Positions 54,702 to 64,000 of a DNA stretch of 64,000 bases are shown here, piece after piece. The stretch covers positions 10,879,501-10,943,500 of the forward strand of contig CM060195.1 of the NCBI GenBank assembly GCA_030549335.1. The letters are read 5' to 3'. Origin of the DNA: Pontederia crassipes. Its lineage: Eukaryota > Streptophyta > Magnoliopsida > Commelinales > Pontederiaceae. The position numbers and the translations under genes are program-made. The number at the start of each line of letters is the position of its first letter. Position 1 is the stretch's first letter. The notes beneath the pieces are model-generated. The model had not been told where the DNA came from, searched no databases, and saw only the letters and a program-made list of their open reading frames with translations.

Positions 54702-56354
54702 TGATGAAGATCAAAGGGTTGTGATGATGCAATGTAAAAGGGGTGTTCAAGAGAAAGAATGGGAGCCCTCGAGAATTATCTGCTATCTGCTGCATCAGGG
54801 GGTTGGAAAAGAAACTAGAGGAGAAGAAATAGCAAGAAGGGCACTCCAAGCTTATTATTCTAGTTTTAATATACATAACTATAATAAAGTTTGTGTCACA
54901 ATAGGGAGTTAATAGTGTTGACAACACATCAATTACACGTTAGCTTCAAACTGACGTCGCCTACATGTGAGCGCAAAGTCGTTAGCGTCGCAGGCAGCTG
55001 GCACCAATATGGTGCTTGGCGAAAGGTGCCAACAGGGTCACGATAGCGTCACAGGAGCCGACAACACTTGCGATGCCATCACGTTTAGTTTAGCATCACG
55101 ACATGGCGACGCCAAAGTGGCATTATATTTTTGTGTGCATTCATGTGTTCTAGCGCCTAATAATAGTGACTCCATAGCGCAAGGCGCCACATTTTGGTGT
55201 GACGAGTTGCAACATAAAGGCGAGCAACTAGCATCACTTTGTTGTCGGCCCAATGGAGATGTTGTTCGATGCCTTTGGCATCTAGTAATGTCATCTTTTT
55301 TTGTGTCGCTATTGTGCGTGGCTATTTGACAGATTTCTTATAGTGAATCTCTCAATACTTTAGAACTGGTATTTTATTAATGTGAATGTTATGCTATAAT
55401 GACAACTACGAGATTGATCTTTAATTCTCTTCTTGCTAAAATTGACACAAGAGCATTAGCATTAGTTTCTATTCTAATTCTATCCATATAGTAATCTATT
55501 TTATTAATTTCATATTTGTAATAGCTACTTTTCTAGTTAACAATGGATTGTTCTTATTATATCTGCTAAACCCTCCATGTTGTGCTTGCATCTGAGTGGA
55601 TTGTTGTCATATTAATTAATTATTATAAATTCTGCAGACAATTATGTCAATTGAATCTTCTTAGAATTAGCCTAACTAATTGTCATGTGAAAAATGTGAT
55701 GTTTAGTCCTAAATTTAATGAACTATGAAAGAAACTACTTTAGGTTGACTCAACATGATTATTGTTATTAGTTGCTCTAATGCATCCATACAAAAAATGT
55801 TAGATGAAATCCATTCCTAAAAAATGTGCCAATAATTGTTGAATCCAGCTTTAATTTTCTTCTTAACGACTAGTTATCATTTAAGATCAACCATTGTAAA
55901 ATCTCAAAAGGATCAATTAGTTAATCTAGTTTTATAGTTTGAGCTTGATTTCTACAATTCCCCTTTTTCCTATTCTAATTAGTCGTTAGTCTAGCTCAAA
56001 AGGAATTCAGCATGATTGTTGCTATTAGTTGTTCTAATTCATCCATAGAAAAACATTAGATGAAATCCAATTGTTGAATATAGCTTTAGCTTTCTTGTTA
56101 ACAGCTAAATATCATTTTAATTCAACCACTATAAAATCTCAAAAGGAATTAGTTAGTTAGTATAATTTGATACTTTTGGCTTGATTCTACAATTGCCCTT
56201 TTTCATATTCTGATCAGTTGTTAGTTTAGCTCTTTTAATTAGGAATTAACTTAGAATAGTTAGTAAATTTCTAGCTTTAAATTACCATGGATACGACACT
56301 TAAGTCTATTATTCTCAGTTGGGCACTTGCAATTGAGCTAGTGAGCAATTAACT
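54702..56354 (+). repeat. 3' LTR of element J, truncated
   Basis: Starts TGATGAAGATCAAAGGGTTG. It follows the 5' LTR through blocks such as GGGAGCCCT.GAGAAT and the TTAGATGAAATCC lines, with one inserted stretch (about 54900-55346). It ends at 56354, where element K begins, about 230 bp short of the expected LTR end. Confidence 0.7.
54900..55346. mobile_element. Possible small CACTA relic in the 3' LTR of J
   Basis: A stretch absent from the 5' LTR of J, more GC-rich, with recurrent GCGACGCC / GACGTCGCC / GCGCC motifs. The right end, inverted, reads CACTATAAGAAATCTGTC, a canonical CACTA terminus. The left end (near CACAATAGGGAG at about 54897) matches poorly and no duplication is seen. The open frame at 54967-55329 has no recognisable domain. 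Confidence 0.4.
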
Positions 56355-56653
56355 TGTAATGTCCCCAAAATCCAACTCTAATTTAGAGACCGAACCCTAG
56401 GTGGCGCTACATTTGCATAATACTTATAGGCCTAATTACATATAGCATCACAACAAAAACATAATAATAATAAACAAAAAATTCTTGGGATTTATTTTCT
56501 TAAGAAGTCTTACACTATTTTATGTTATTATTATTATTATTATTATTATTTCAGTTGTGATGTTATATGTAATTAGGTCAAGAAGTATTATGCAAAGGTA
56601 GTGCTACCTATGGTTCGATCTCTAAATTGGAGCCAAATTTTGGGGGTGTTACA
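56355..56653. repeat. Inverted duplication of an LTR end
   Basis: 56355-56472 (TGTAATGTCCCC...) is the inverted copy of about 56522-56653 (...GGGGGTGTTACA), around a short centre. The right arm plus centre matches, in inverse, 3039-3215 of the LTR of element A (GGTTCGRTCTCTAAATTGGAGC and CTTAAGAAGTCTT). A (TTA)n run lies at 56524-56551. Confidence 0.8.
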
Positions 56654-56655
56654 AT

Positions 56656-56668
56656 AGGTATTAGAACC
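56656..56668 (+). other. Primer binding site, tRNA-iMet type (element K)
   Basis: AGGTATTAGAACC, a decayed TGGTATCAGAGCC, followed by TAGTTTTGGCTC as at the primer site of element B (GTCAGTTTTGGCTC). Confidence 0.65.
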
Positions 56669-56844
56669 CTAGTTTTGGCTCATATGTCTTAGGTCTTAGG
56701 ATGTATAAGGCATAGGTTGGCTAAAATGTCTAAGTTAAGGATCAATGTGCAATCGTCTTGAGGTGCCACTAAGCCTGAAGATACATGTTGTCTTATTTTT
56801 AGTTCATGCTATTGATGTTTCTATGTTTGTTTGAATGTGGATGT

Positions 56845-57780
56845 GATGCCACGAAGACGTGCAATTGGCCAATGAGGATGGTTAAAGGAATGCCATCCTT
56901 GATGGGTTGATCCAGGCAGCATGGAATACTCCAAGAAACAATGACATTCCATTGAAAGGTTCCTAAGGCTTGACCCCCAAAGGTTTGATATGGAGGGAGA
57001 TTCGGAAATGGCCAAAGCTTAGCTAGAAGGTTATGGAGTGCCCCGAGGACCGCATGGTAATGTATGCCGCCCATCGTTTTAGTTGCCAAGGAAAGATGCG
57101 GTGGACCACCTATGAGCATGAGGAGGATGTGGCATGGGAAAGTTTTATAGAGGTATTTGAAACTCGCTTCTACCCGGACTACATCAAAGTGAAAAAGAGG
57201 GATGAGTTCCTCAATCTTCCTAAGGCAGTATGACCGTGGACCAAAACATGAGTACTTATCTCAAGTTGGAGAAGTATGGAGAACTTAATTAGAATGAGCT
57301 TAGGAGGATCGGTTCATTCATGGCTTGACTCCCGAGATAAGGTCCAAGGTTATAAGTGGTTGTTGCACCACGTTGAAGGATGCGGTGGGACTTGCCGCCG
57401 AGCATAAAAGGGACTATAATGAGAAGACGAGTTTCAAGGACAAGACAATCAAGAAGAATGAAAGCAAGCATAAGGGAAGGGACCAAGGAAATCATCCTAT
57501 CATTCTTCAAAGAAGATGGAACAATACATGCAATTATTGTGGAAAGACTCATCCTAGTGAATGCCATTTCAAAGCTGGGATATGCTTGCAATGTGGCAAG
57601 GTGGGCCACTATATAAGAGATTGCCCGAAAAAGTGTGGGGACAACTGTGACAAGAGAAAGATGGTTGCAAATCCTCCAAGAGCCCCGACAAGCATGTTTG
57701 CTATAGAAGTTGATGAAGCTCTCCAAGTGCATGATGTGTCCTTGTGGCCGGACATTATGCAAAGGTTCTTTTTTTATTAG
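56845..57780 (+). pseudogene. gag: gag of element K
   Basis: The region 56840-57030 has decayed FLRLDPPKFDMEGDSEMA. The frame 57033-57233 reads CPEDRMVMYAAHRFSCQGKM, WESFIEVFETRFYPDYIKVK, KRDEFLNLPKAV. The frame 57325-57780 has MTPEIRSKVISGCCTTLKDA and an intact CCHC zinc knuckle, CLQCGKVGHYIRDC (CX2CX4HX4C), preceded by a second Cys/His cluster (CNYCGKTHPSECH). At least three frame breaks. Gag forms the virus-like particle that packages element RNA. Confidence 0.85.
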
Positions 57781-58030
57781 GGTGCAAAGTTAAGCCTCTA
57801 GTTATAAATTGTCAACTAGAAGTAATGACTCCTACCAGAATGGTAGCTACTAGAAGATATCAAATGTTCCTATAGAGATAGATAGGAAGAATTTTTCTAG
57901 TGATCTCACTTTCCTTCCTATGATAAATTATGATGTAATCTTAGGGATGGCTTGGCTATCCTATAATGATGCTCGTATGTATTGCAAAGAGAAGAAAATT
58001 ATTATAGGTGATCATCATGGAACACCCACG
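57781..58030 (+). pseudogene. pol: Protease region of element K
   Basis: Broken frames read VKPLVINCQLEVMTPTRMVA, then LTFLPMINYDVILGMAWLSY (57900-57970), which is the plant gypsy protease landmark (DVILGMDWL). The active-site DTGA line is not visible, so the N-terminal half is lost or too decayed. Confidence 0.7.
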
Positions 58031-59075
58031 TAGATGATTCGTTGAATTCCCTCTAAGGAAGTCAAAGTGTTGATTTCATCAACTAAGGCAAGCAAGATGA
58101 TCAACAAAGGAGCTAGAGAATTCTTAGCAAGTGTCCTCAAGATGGATTCACAAACCAAAGCACTTGAGTCCTTGAATGTGGTAAAAGAATATCCAAATGT
58201 CTTTTTATAAAACTTAATGGGATTGCCACCAAGAAGAGAAATTGAGTTCAACATTGAACTACTCTCGGGCATTGCACCTATTTCAAAGCCTCTCTATCGA
58301 ATGACCCTAGCGGAAATGCATGAATTGAAGATCCAACTACAAGATCTATTGGATAAGGTTTTTATTACACCGAGTGTATTGCCATGGGCACAATGGTGCT
58401 CTTTGTCAAGAAGAAAGATGGCCCCTTAAGGCTGTGCATCAACTATGCTTTGCTCAACAAAGTGACGGTGAAAAATAAGCATTCATTGTCACGGATTGAT
58501 GATTTCTTTGATCTATTGTTCTCGACGTCGATTTTCTCAAAGATCAAAGTAAGGAGCGGCTACCACCAATTGAGGATACCGAGCAAGATATTCCAAAGAC
58601 GACTTTCCGATCAAGGTATGGCCATTAGAAATTTTTTGTTATTCCTTTTGGACTAACAAATGTGCCCGTCGCATTCATGGATTTGATGAATAGGGTCTTT
58701 CATCCATACTTGGATAAGTTTGTAATTGTGTTTGTGGATGACATTCCCTTCTACTCATCTAGTCCGGAAGAGCACCAAGAACATCTCCGAATTATGTTGG
58801 AGATACTAAGAAGAAAAAAGCTCTATGCCAAATTTTCTAAGTGTGAATTTTGGCTTGAAGAAGTGATGTTCCTTGGACACATTGTATCAAGGTATAGAGT
58901 GTCTATGGATCCGGCAAAAGTAGAAGCGTTGACAAATTGGAATAGGCCCAAGAATGTGACCGAGATTACAAGCTTCTTGGGACTAGTTGAATATTATAGA
59001 AGATTCATTCAAGATTTTTCTAAGATAGCCACACCAATGACAAAGTTGACGAGAAATAGTGAGAAGTTTATATGA
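58031..59075 (+). pseudogene. pol: Reverse transcriptase of element K
   Basis: PPRREIEFNIELLSGIAPIS and KPLYRMTLAEMHELKIQLQD open the domain (58217-58330). A frameshift near 58390 leads to LFVKKKDGPLRLCINYALLN and FSKIKVRSGYHQLRIPSKIF, another near 58600, then [20 protein letters not shown] with the active site [12 protein letters not shown] (58728-58758), and [20 protein letters not shown] and [20 protein letters not shown]. Both catalytic Asp of the VDD box remain, but the frame is broken. Confidence 0.88.
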
Positions 59076-59562
59076 TCACAAGCATGTGAAGCAAGTTTCC
59101 AAAAATTTAAGAGAAGACTCACAACAACGCCAATTCTAGTCATTCCTTCGGGGATTGGAGACTATATCATTTATAGTAATGCTTGTGGCATGGGCTTAGG
59201 TTGTGTGTTGATGCAATATGGCAAGTGACATATGCTTCTCGAAAATTGAGAAGCATAAATGACTTAGAACGGTGGTATTCACATTGAAGATATGGCGTCA
59301 TTATTTCTATGGAGAAGACTTTGAAGTGTACATGAATCACAAGAGCTTGAAGTATATGTTCTCACAAAAGGAGTTGAACATACAGCAAAGGAGATGGCTT
59401 GAATTTCGTAAGGACTATGAGTTCGCCATATTGTACCATCCAAGAAAAGAAAATGTAGTGGCTGATGCTTTATGCCGCAAATGGGAAGGATCACTTAGTT
59501 GCTTAAGAGTCCACAAATGGAATGTTGTGGAAAGCATTGTACAATGCGCTCCAAATAATTGA
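59076..59562 (+). pseudogene. pol: RNase H of element K
   Basis: FQKFKRRLTTTPILVIPSGI then IYSNACGMGLGCVLMQYGK, in which the first catalytic Asp (usually YSDAS) is replaced by Asn. After two stops the frame 59272-59562 shows [39 protein letters not shown] and [13 protein letters not shown], with TDHKSL changed to MNHKSL. The late Asp (VADAL) remains. Confidence 0.85.
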
Positions 59563-59599
59563 GGCCAAAGGATCATATGCATGACTAACATGTAATTGA

Positions 59600-60510
59600 G
59601 TCAAACTTGGTAAGAAGAATCATTGAAGCTTAAAGAAAGGACTCGGAGTATGCAAGGATGATCAACATTTGCAAAAGGACAAGAATCACTTCAAAGTGTG
59701 GTGAAAATGGAGCAATTAGGTACAAGAACCTTTGTGGGTTCCAAAGAACAAATCACTAAGAAGGGAGATTTTTTATGAGTACCAACAAGTCCGAATTCTC
59801 AATTGATCTCGGAAGCACTAAGATGTTCAAGAACTTGCAAAGGAGCCTTTGATGGGAAGATATGCAGAAGAAAGTGGCTAAGTATGTGGCTAAGTGCATA
59901 GTTTGCCAACAAGTTAAGATTGAAAATCGAAGGCCTCGTGGAAAACTTCAACCATTGCCTATTTCAAAATGGAAATAACAAAGTATCACCATGGACTTTG
60001 TAGTAGGACTACCCCAGACCCTGAAGGGTCAAGATGCAATTTGAGTTATAGTAGATTGTTTGACAAAATCGGCTTACTTTATTCCAATGAAAATTAATCA
60101 ATCCATGGATAGCATGGTTAAGCTTTATGTGAATGAAATTATCTGTTAGCATGGAATTTCAGCATCTATTGTTTCAGATAGGAATTCAAGGTTCACTTCA
60201 AAATTTTGGAAAGGTCTACAAATTACTTTTGGAACAAGATTGAATTTTAGCATGATGTTTCATCCCCAAACTGATGGCCGAAGCAAAAGAACAATTCAAT
60301 CTCTTGAATACATGCTTAGAGCTTGTGCCTTAGATTGGCATGGGAATTACGATGACCACTTTCATTTTGTGGAATTTGCTTATAATAATAATTATCACTT
60401 TACCATCAAGATGGCACCATTTGAGGCATTGTATGGAAGGCCTTGTCGTTCTTCTATTTTAGTTGGAGTGAAACCGAAGAAAAAATATATCTTTGACTGG
60501 ATTTAGTCCA
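59600..60510 (+). pseudogene. pol: Integrase of element K
   Basis: Remnants of the HHCC finger lie near 59860-59930 (MQKKVAKYVAKCIVCQQVKI). The core reads MDFVVGLPQTLKGQDAI (first Asp), LTKSAYFIPMKINQSMDSMV, HGISASIVSDRNSRFTSKFW (second Asp) and HPQTDGRSKRTIQSLEYML, in which the catalytic Glu of the usual QSERT line is Lys. FAYNNNYHFTIKMAPFEALY and GRPCRS follow. Several in-frame stops. Catalysis is lost. Confidence 0.87.
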
Positions 60511-60511
60511 A

Positions 60512-61015
60512 ATGTATGTTGACAAAGTGGAGTTAATCAAGCAAAGAATGCTAGCGGCACAAAGTCGGCAAAAGAGCTATGCGGACCTAAGAACAAGAGA
60601 GCAACTTTATGAAGTGGGTGAACATGTCATGCTTAAGGTTTCACCAACCAAGGGTGTTATGAGGTTTAGCAAGAAAGGAAAGTTGACTCCAAAGTATATT
60701 GGCTCGTTTGAGATTCTTGACAAAATTGGCAAAGTGGCTTATAAGTTAGCACTTCCACCATCATATGCAAGACTTCATAATATCTTTCATGTATCTATGC
60801 TCCGAAAATATGTCCATGATGAAGCCAATGTGATTCGAATTGAAGAGCCGAACATCAAGAAGGACTTGACCTACGTTGAACAATCGATAGAGATTGTGGA
60901 CTATCAAGTGAAGCGTCTCAAGAACAAGACCAGAATTTTGGTCAAAATAGTATGGAAGTACCATCGTGGACAAGAAGCTATATGAGAGCTCGAGGACGAA
61001 ATGCAATAGAAGTTT
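60512..61015 (+). pseudogene. pol: Integrase tail and chromodomain of element K
   Basis: The open frame 60512-60985 reads LIKQRMLAAQSRQKSYADLR, EVGEHVMLKVSPTKGVMRFS, KLTPKYIGSFEILDKIGKVA, LHNIFHVSMLRKYVHDEANV, then the chromodomain LTYVEQSIEIVDYQVKRLKN, ILVKIVWKYHRGQEAI. A stop replaces the conserved Trp after EAI, and the end (ELEDEM) is in the same frame beyond it. It is the best preserved chromodomain in the window. Confidence 0.88.
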
Positions 61016-61072
61016 CCAAATCTTTTTGGTAATAACTTAGATTTCATAAAATTCTAGGATAAATTTTTATTT

Positions 61073-61085
61073 AAAGGGAGTAGGT
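61073..61085 (+). other. Polypurine tract of element K
   Basis: AAAGGGAGTAGGT, directly before the 3' LTR start TGTAACATCC. Confidence 0.7.
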
Positions 61086-63996
61086 TGTAACATCCGAAGA
61101 AAACAAAAAGAAAAAAATAGCTTGAATTCGCCTGAAGCCCACTAGGCCTAGTACGTACACCAAAATAACCTAAAGATACACCACCTTTACCCCACCTACC
61201 AATGTCGGTAGCAGCTGTAATATAAAACCGTCATTTTGCTATAGTAACACACACTCTCTCTCTCCCTCACCTAATCCCACCCGTGCTTTTGCTCCATTTG
61301 TGTTTCTAGTTTGCCATTAAATTTTTTACTCCTCCGCCATGGATGTTCAACCAGCAAGAATCGTCTATGACCGGTGTAGGCAATCTTACTCCTTTTGCTC
61401 CAATTCTATACGCTGACTTTGATCAATCAACAATCTGGCTTACATAAGCGGAAGACTAACTTTATAATAAACTTTATAATATGCGGAAGCTATTTATATA
61501 ATATCTAATAAACTGTGGGTTAGGGCCCACGTCTATATAATAATGGACCTTATATCCATGTGCATGTCACCCGTCAGAAGAGCCACCAACCATCTCACCA
61601 TTGTCATCACCTTCATCTGTATAGATCCAAATATAGGGGCAAAGCCTAATGAGATAACTCAGTACGTAGGGTCACATATAACAATATCTATTTGTAACTA
61701 TCCAATTCGATGAACAATCAATAATTTATAAACAATGTCATGATTAATGATAAACAATTTATGCTATAACAATTATCCACACATTTATCCATACCATCAA
61801 CTTAATGATGATCAATCAATATCAATCACTTCAATTATCAATTATCGTTAATCAATTATCCAAGGCCAAACTCAATGGAGGAAGCCCTATTTAGTAATTA
61901 TCAATCAACTATCGATCAGGCACAAGGCCGCGATCTACTATCCATCAACCACTAGGGCGCAATTCACTTATCCATCAACCATATCGATTGTAATACAATC
62001 GTCCATGCCATAACGATTACCATATGATTGTTAAATTAGTAAATTACCTTTTCTTCAATCGCAAAGGATGCAATATAATTGTCAATAGCATAAAGGTCAC
62101 AATACGATTGTCAATTAATCAATTTACAATCCAATTGTCAATACCATAAATGTCATAATACGATTGTCAATTAATCAATTTGCAATACAATTGTCAATAC
62201 CATAAATGTCACAATACATTGTTCAATTATCCATTTAATCTTTAATCTTTGAAGTTACCATACGAACCATAAGGTCGTGTCAAGAGCTCCCTTTTATTAA
62301 GGGAACATCATGCCACATTGGGTCAATCAACCATAAAAGTCGCAATATGCAAAGCATGAAGACCCACAATTTTCATCTTTTATCTTATTTACCTATGACG
62401 TCTATCTTTATCAATTTAGGCATTTTTTTCAATTTGGGGTACCATCATGGGATCATATCAACCATGTCATATCAATTAGGTGTCAATTAATAAATCCATA
62501 CACCTATTCTCAATAACCATTTTTTCATCAATTCCAATTCTCCATTATCAATTATCAATAACAATATGTGACAACGTATCATCACGGCCATAATTCAATA
62601 TTATCAATTAGTTAATTAAAGATAATCAATTTAACAATGATTTTATATAACAATTCATGACAATCTATTATCATATCAATAATTCAATTATAGCAATAAA
62701 TCAATTATCTATAACTAATAATCCATGATCAATTATGATACTATTATGTCCAAATTGATCATAATTAATCCTTATCATTACTTCAATAATAATATTTTCT
62801 ATAACTAAACTCGGACTGGGTCCGACGGAACCCGCGGCGCGTCGTTGCGTTTCCACTTTGTTATTCACTCAATACTATAACTCGGGTCGGGTGGGTCCAA
62901 ACTCGGCCTGAATCTATTCGTCTACTTTTGTGTCGCACTCGGATAAGGAAAACCCAGACTGCATTGTCCATAATCCGGACCAAGTTCATTAAACTCGGTC
63001 CGATTTCAATCTTATTCGCACCGAATTCATAGGAACCCAGGCCGGGCAGTGCATAACCCGACGGGTTCTGCCGCCGTCGAGAAGATGCATTTTCAATGTG
63101 ACTTTCGACCTTATTTCCAATGCCATAATTTATGTATTTCAATTAATTCCTACATACCTTAAGTTGGTTGAAAAATCAACTATATTCCTATTATCTGTGG
63201 ATTGCATGAACGTCGTGACTTTGGCCGATGATTCCTTCTTATTAATCTTCGACTATCACTTGGATCTTGTTCTCCTCTATCGAGGCTTCGAAGCAATATA
63301 TTGTCCGTGCTCTCAGATGCTCGGTTTATAAGGAGAAAAAAGAGGGGCTTTCGTGTAGAAATCCTGTGGAGGCAAATAATATTTTTTAATATCTCTTTAG
63401 GCCCTATTTATAACTCTCAAGTAAGTTTTTTTTACTCCTATTGAGCTTTGGACTATTTCTCCATCAATCATGATTATCCATCATTAATTATCATATATTA
63501 AATATTTAGATTTAATTAAATTCAAATTTTACTAATTATTCCATAACCATACTTACAAAAAATCTATCTTTATTCAAATTCCTTTTTATCTCTTCCATAA
63601 CTTCTTTCAATGAAACTCTATCTCTATCTTTTATCAATAAATTAGGGTAAACCAAACTATACCTTTATTTTATCATTTTATTTTCTTCATCTATCTAATT
63701 TTCGGAATTAATTAATATAATAATATTTTATCACCTAATTTTTTGATTAAAATAATAATAAATATTATTTTAATGACTAAAATAATTGAAAGCCGTAAAA
63801 CTCTCAATCCTTTCTTATTTAGGAGTCATATGTCCATTAGACTTTCTTTTGAATCTCAAATCTAATTAAAATCTCTAATCTCAATCTAATTATAATTCCT
63901 ACTCCCAATAGAACTTTATTTTTCTTCAATTCTCAAACACCCTAATTCAATTATAAAATTACTATATTACCATTGTTGAAATCTTGGAGTGTTACA
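61086..63996 (+). repeat. 3' LTR of element K, 2.9 kb
   Basis: Starts TGTAACATCCGAAG and ends GGAGTGTTACA at 63996, four bases from the window edge. The start resembles the LTR of I (TGTAACATCCAAAC). A CTCTCTCTCT tract follows a TATA-like AATATAAAACCG (about 61218). Many CAATTGTCAATACCATAA-type repeats lie at 61960-62230, and a cluster of CTCGGGTCGGGTGGGTCC-like motifs lies at 62805-63075. No gene. Confidence 0.75.
61960..62230 (+). repeat. Degenerate tandem repeat in the LTR of K
   Basis: Repeated units of about 60-65 bp built from CAATACGATTGTCAATTAAT, CAATTTGCAATACAATTGTC and AATACCATAAATGTCACA, at least three copies with small changes. Confidence 0.7.
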
Positions 63997-64000
63997 GGGG

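Larger units (their letters stand above)
39267..56354 (+). mobile_element. Athila/Tat-type gypsy retrotransposon J
   Basis: Direct repeats 39267-40570 and 54702-56354 are its LTRs (shared blocks such as GATCAAAGGGTTRTGATGATG and GTTCAAGAGAAAGAA). A tRNA-Asp type primer site follows the first LTR; gag, protease, RT, RNase H and integrase follow in order on the plus strand, then a long 3' non-coding part with an AAGCTTGGGGGAG motif. The missing chromodomain, the primer type and the VFMDDFLVYG RT motif place it in the Athila/Tat group. All coding parts are broken. Nested inside are L, the CACTA element, the Mutator-like palindrome and a CACTA-like relic. K cuts its right end. Confidence 0.85.
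56355..63996 (+). mobile_element. Chromovirus K (Ty3/gypsy)
   Basis: Plus-strand order: truncated LTR end with an inverted duplicate (56355-56653), primer site (56656-56668), gag (about 56845-57780), protease, RT, RNase H, integrase and chromodomain (to about 61010), polypurine tract (61073-61085), and a 3' LTR (61086-63996). Domain content is that of a chromovirus, probably Tekay/Del (inference). The two LTR ends differ in sequence, so the left end may belong to another element. The reading frame is broken many times. Confidence 0.75.

Noticed and set aside
54967..55329. 120-codon plus-strand frame with Cys and His residues
   Set aside because: It lies in the CACTA-like segment of the 3' LTR of J and shows no recognisable domain. 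Its GCGACGCC repeats explain the composition.
1..64000. tRNA, rRNA, CRISPR or riboswitch features
   Set aside because: I looked for cloverleaf-like A/B-box pairs and regular spaced repeats and found none that held up. The only tRNA-like sequences are primer binding sites of retrotransposons.

Overview
This window is nuclear DNA from a flowering plant and is almost entirely transposable elements (TEs) nested inside one another. It contains chromodomain Ty3/gypsy elements, Tat/Athila-type gypsy elements with a tRNA-Asp-like primer binding site, PIF/Harbinger, CACTA, hAT and Mutator-like DNA elements, and exactly one convincing host gene. That gene, an intact single-exon GPI-anchored extensin-like protein at 33318-33770 on the minus strand, is much more GC-rich than its AT-rich surroundings. 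This fits a monocot, but that is weak inference. I see no rRNA, tRNA, CRISPR array or bacterial-type operon.

Layout, left half (1-31.8 kb). The DNA reads as a stack of insertions. A degraded minus-strand gypsy element B (gag fragment 1357-1659, primer site 3013-3035, LTR end at 31810) was split by a minus-strand chromovirus A (3039-31804). A keeps a 3.4-kb 3' LTR and a broken pol gene (6.5-9.5 kb). A was in turn invaded by a plus-strand gypsy element C (about 9478-25820). C was invaded by a 14.4-kb element D (10869-25264, duplication GTACA), which has long terminal repeats but no recognisable gag-pol. D carries a PIF/Harbinger transposon E (12157-16598, duplication TTG) in one LTR and a solo LTR F (20117-22394, duplication AGTTT) in its body. 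The 5' LTR of A holds another solo LTR, G (26095-30488, duplication GAGAT), which itself contains a hAT element H (26809-27942, 8-bp duplication).

Middle (31.8-39.3 kb). This holds the LTR end of B, microsatellites, the host gene with two G-boxes upstream, a 2-3 kb stretch of unresolved repeat DNA, and the 3' end of a minus-strand chromovirus I.

Right half (39.3-64 kb). A plus-strand Athila/Tat-type element J (39267-56354) has recognisable LTRs, primer site, gag, protease, RT, RNase H and integrase, all broken by stops and frameshifts. Inside J lie a minus-strand gypsy remnant L (41827-43985), a 3.8-kb CACTA element (48137-51944, duplication AAG) that appears to have captured three host exons, a palindromic Mutator-like element (53281-54409), and a possible small CACTA relic. 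A plus-strand chromovirus K (56355-63996) truncates the 3' LTR of J. It has gag, pol and a chromodomain end, a 2.9-kb 3' LTR, and a left LTR end that is duplicated in inverted orientation.

The genes do not form a pathway: the window is a record of successive insertions. The only element that still encodes an apparently complete catalytic protein is Harbinger E, whose three-exon transposase splices in frame; its Myb-like partner gene is broken. All alignments were done by eye. Clade names rest on motifs, primer sites and domain order, not on searches.
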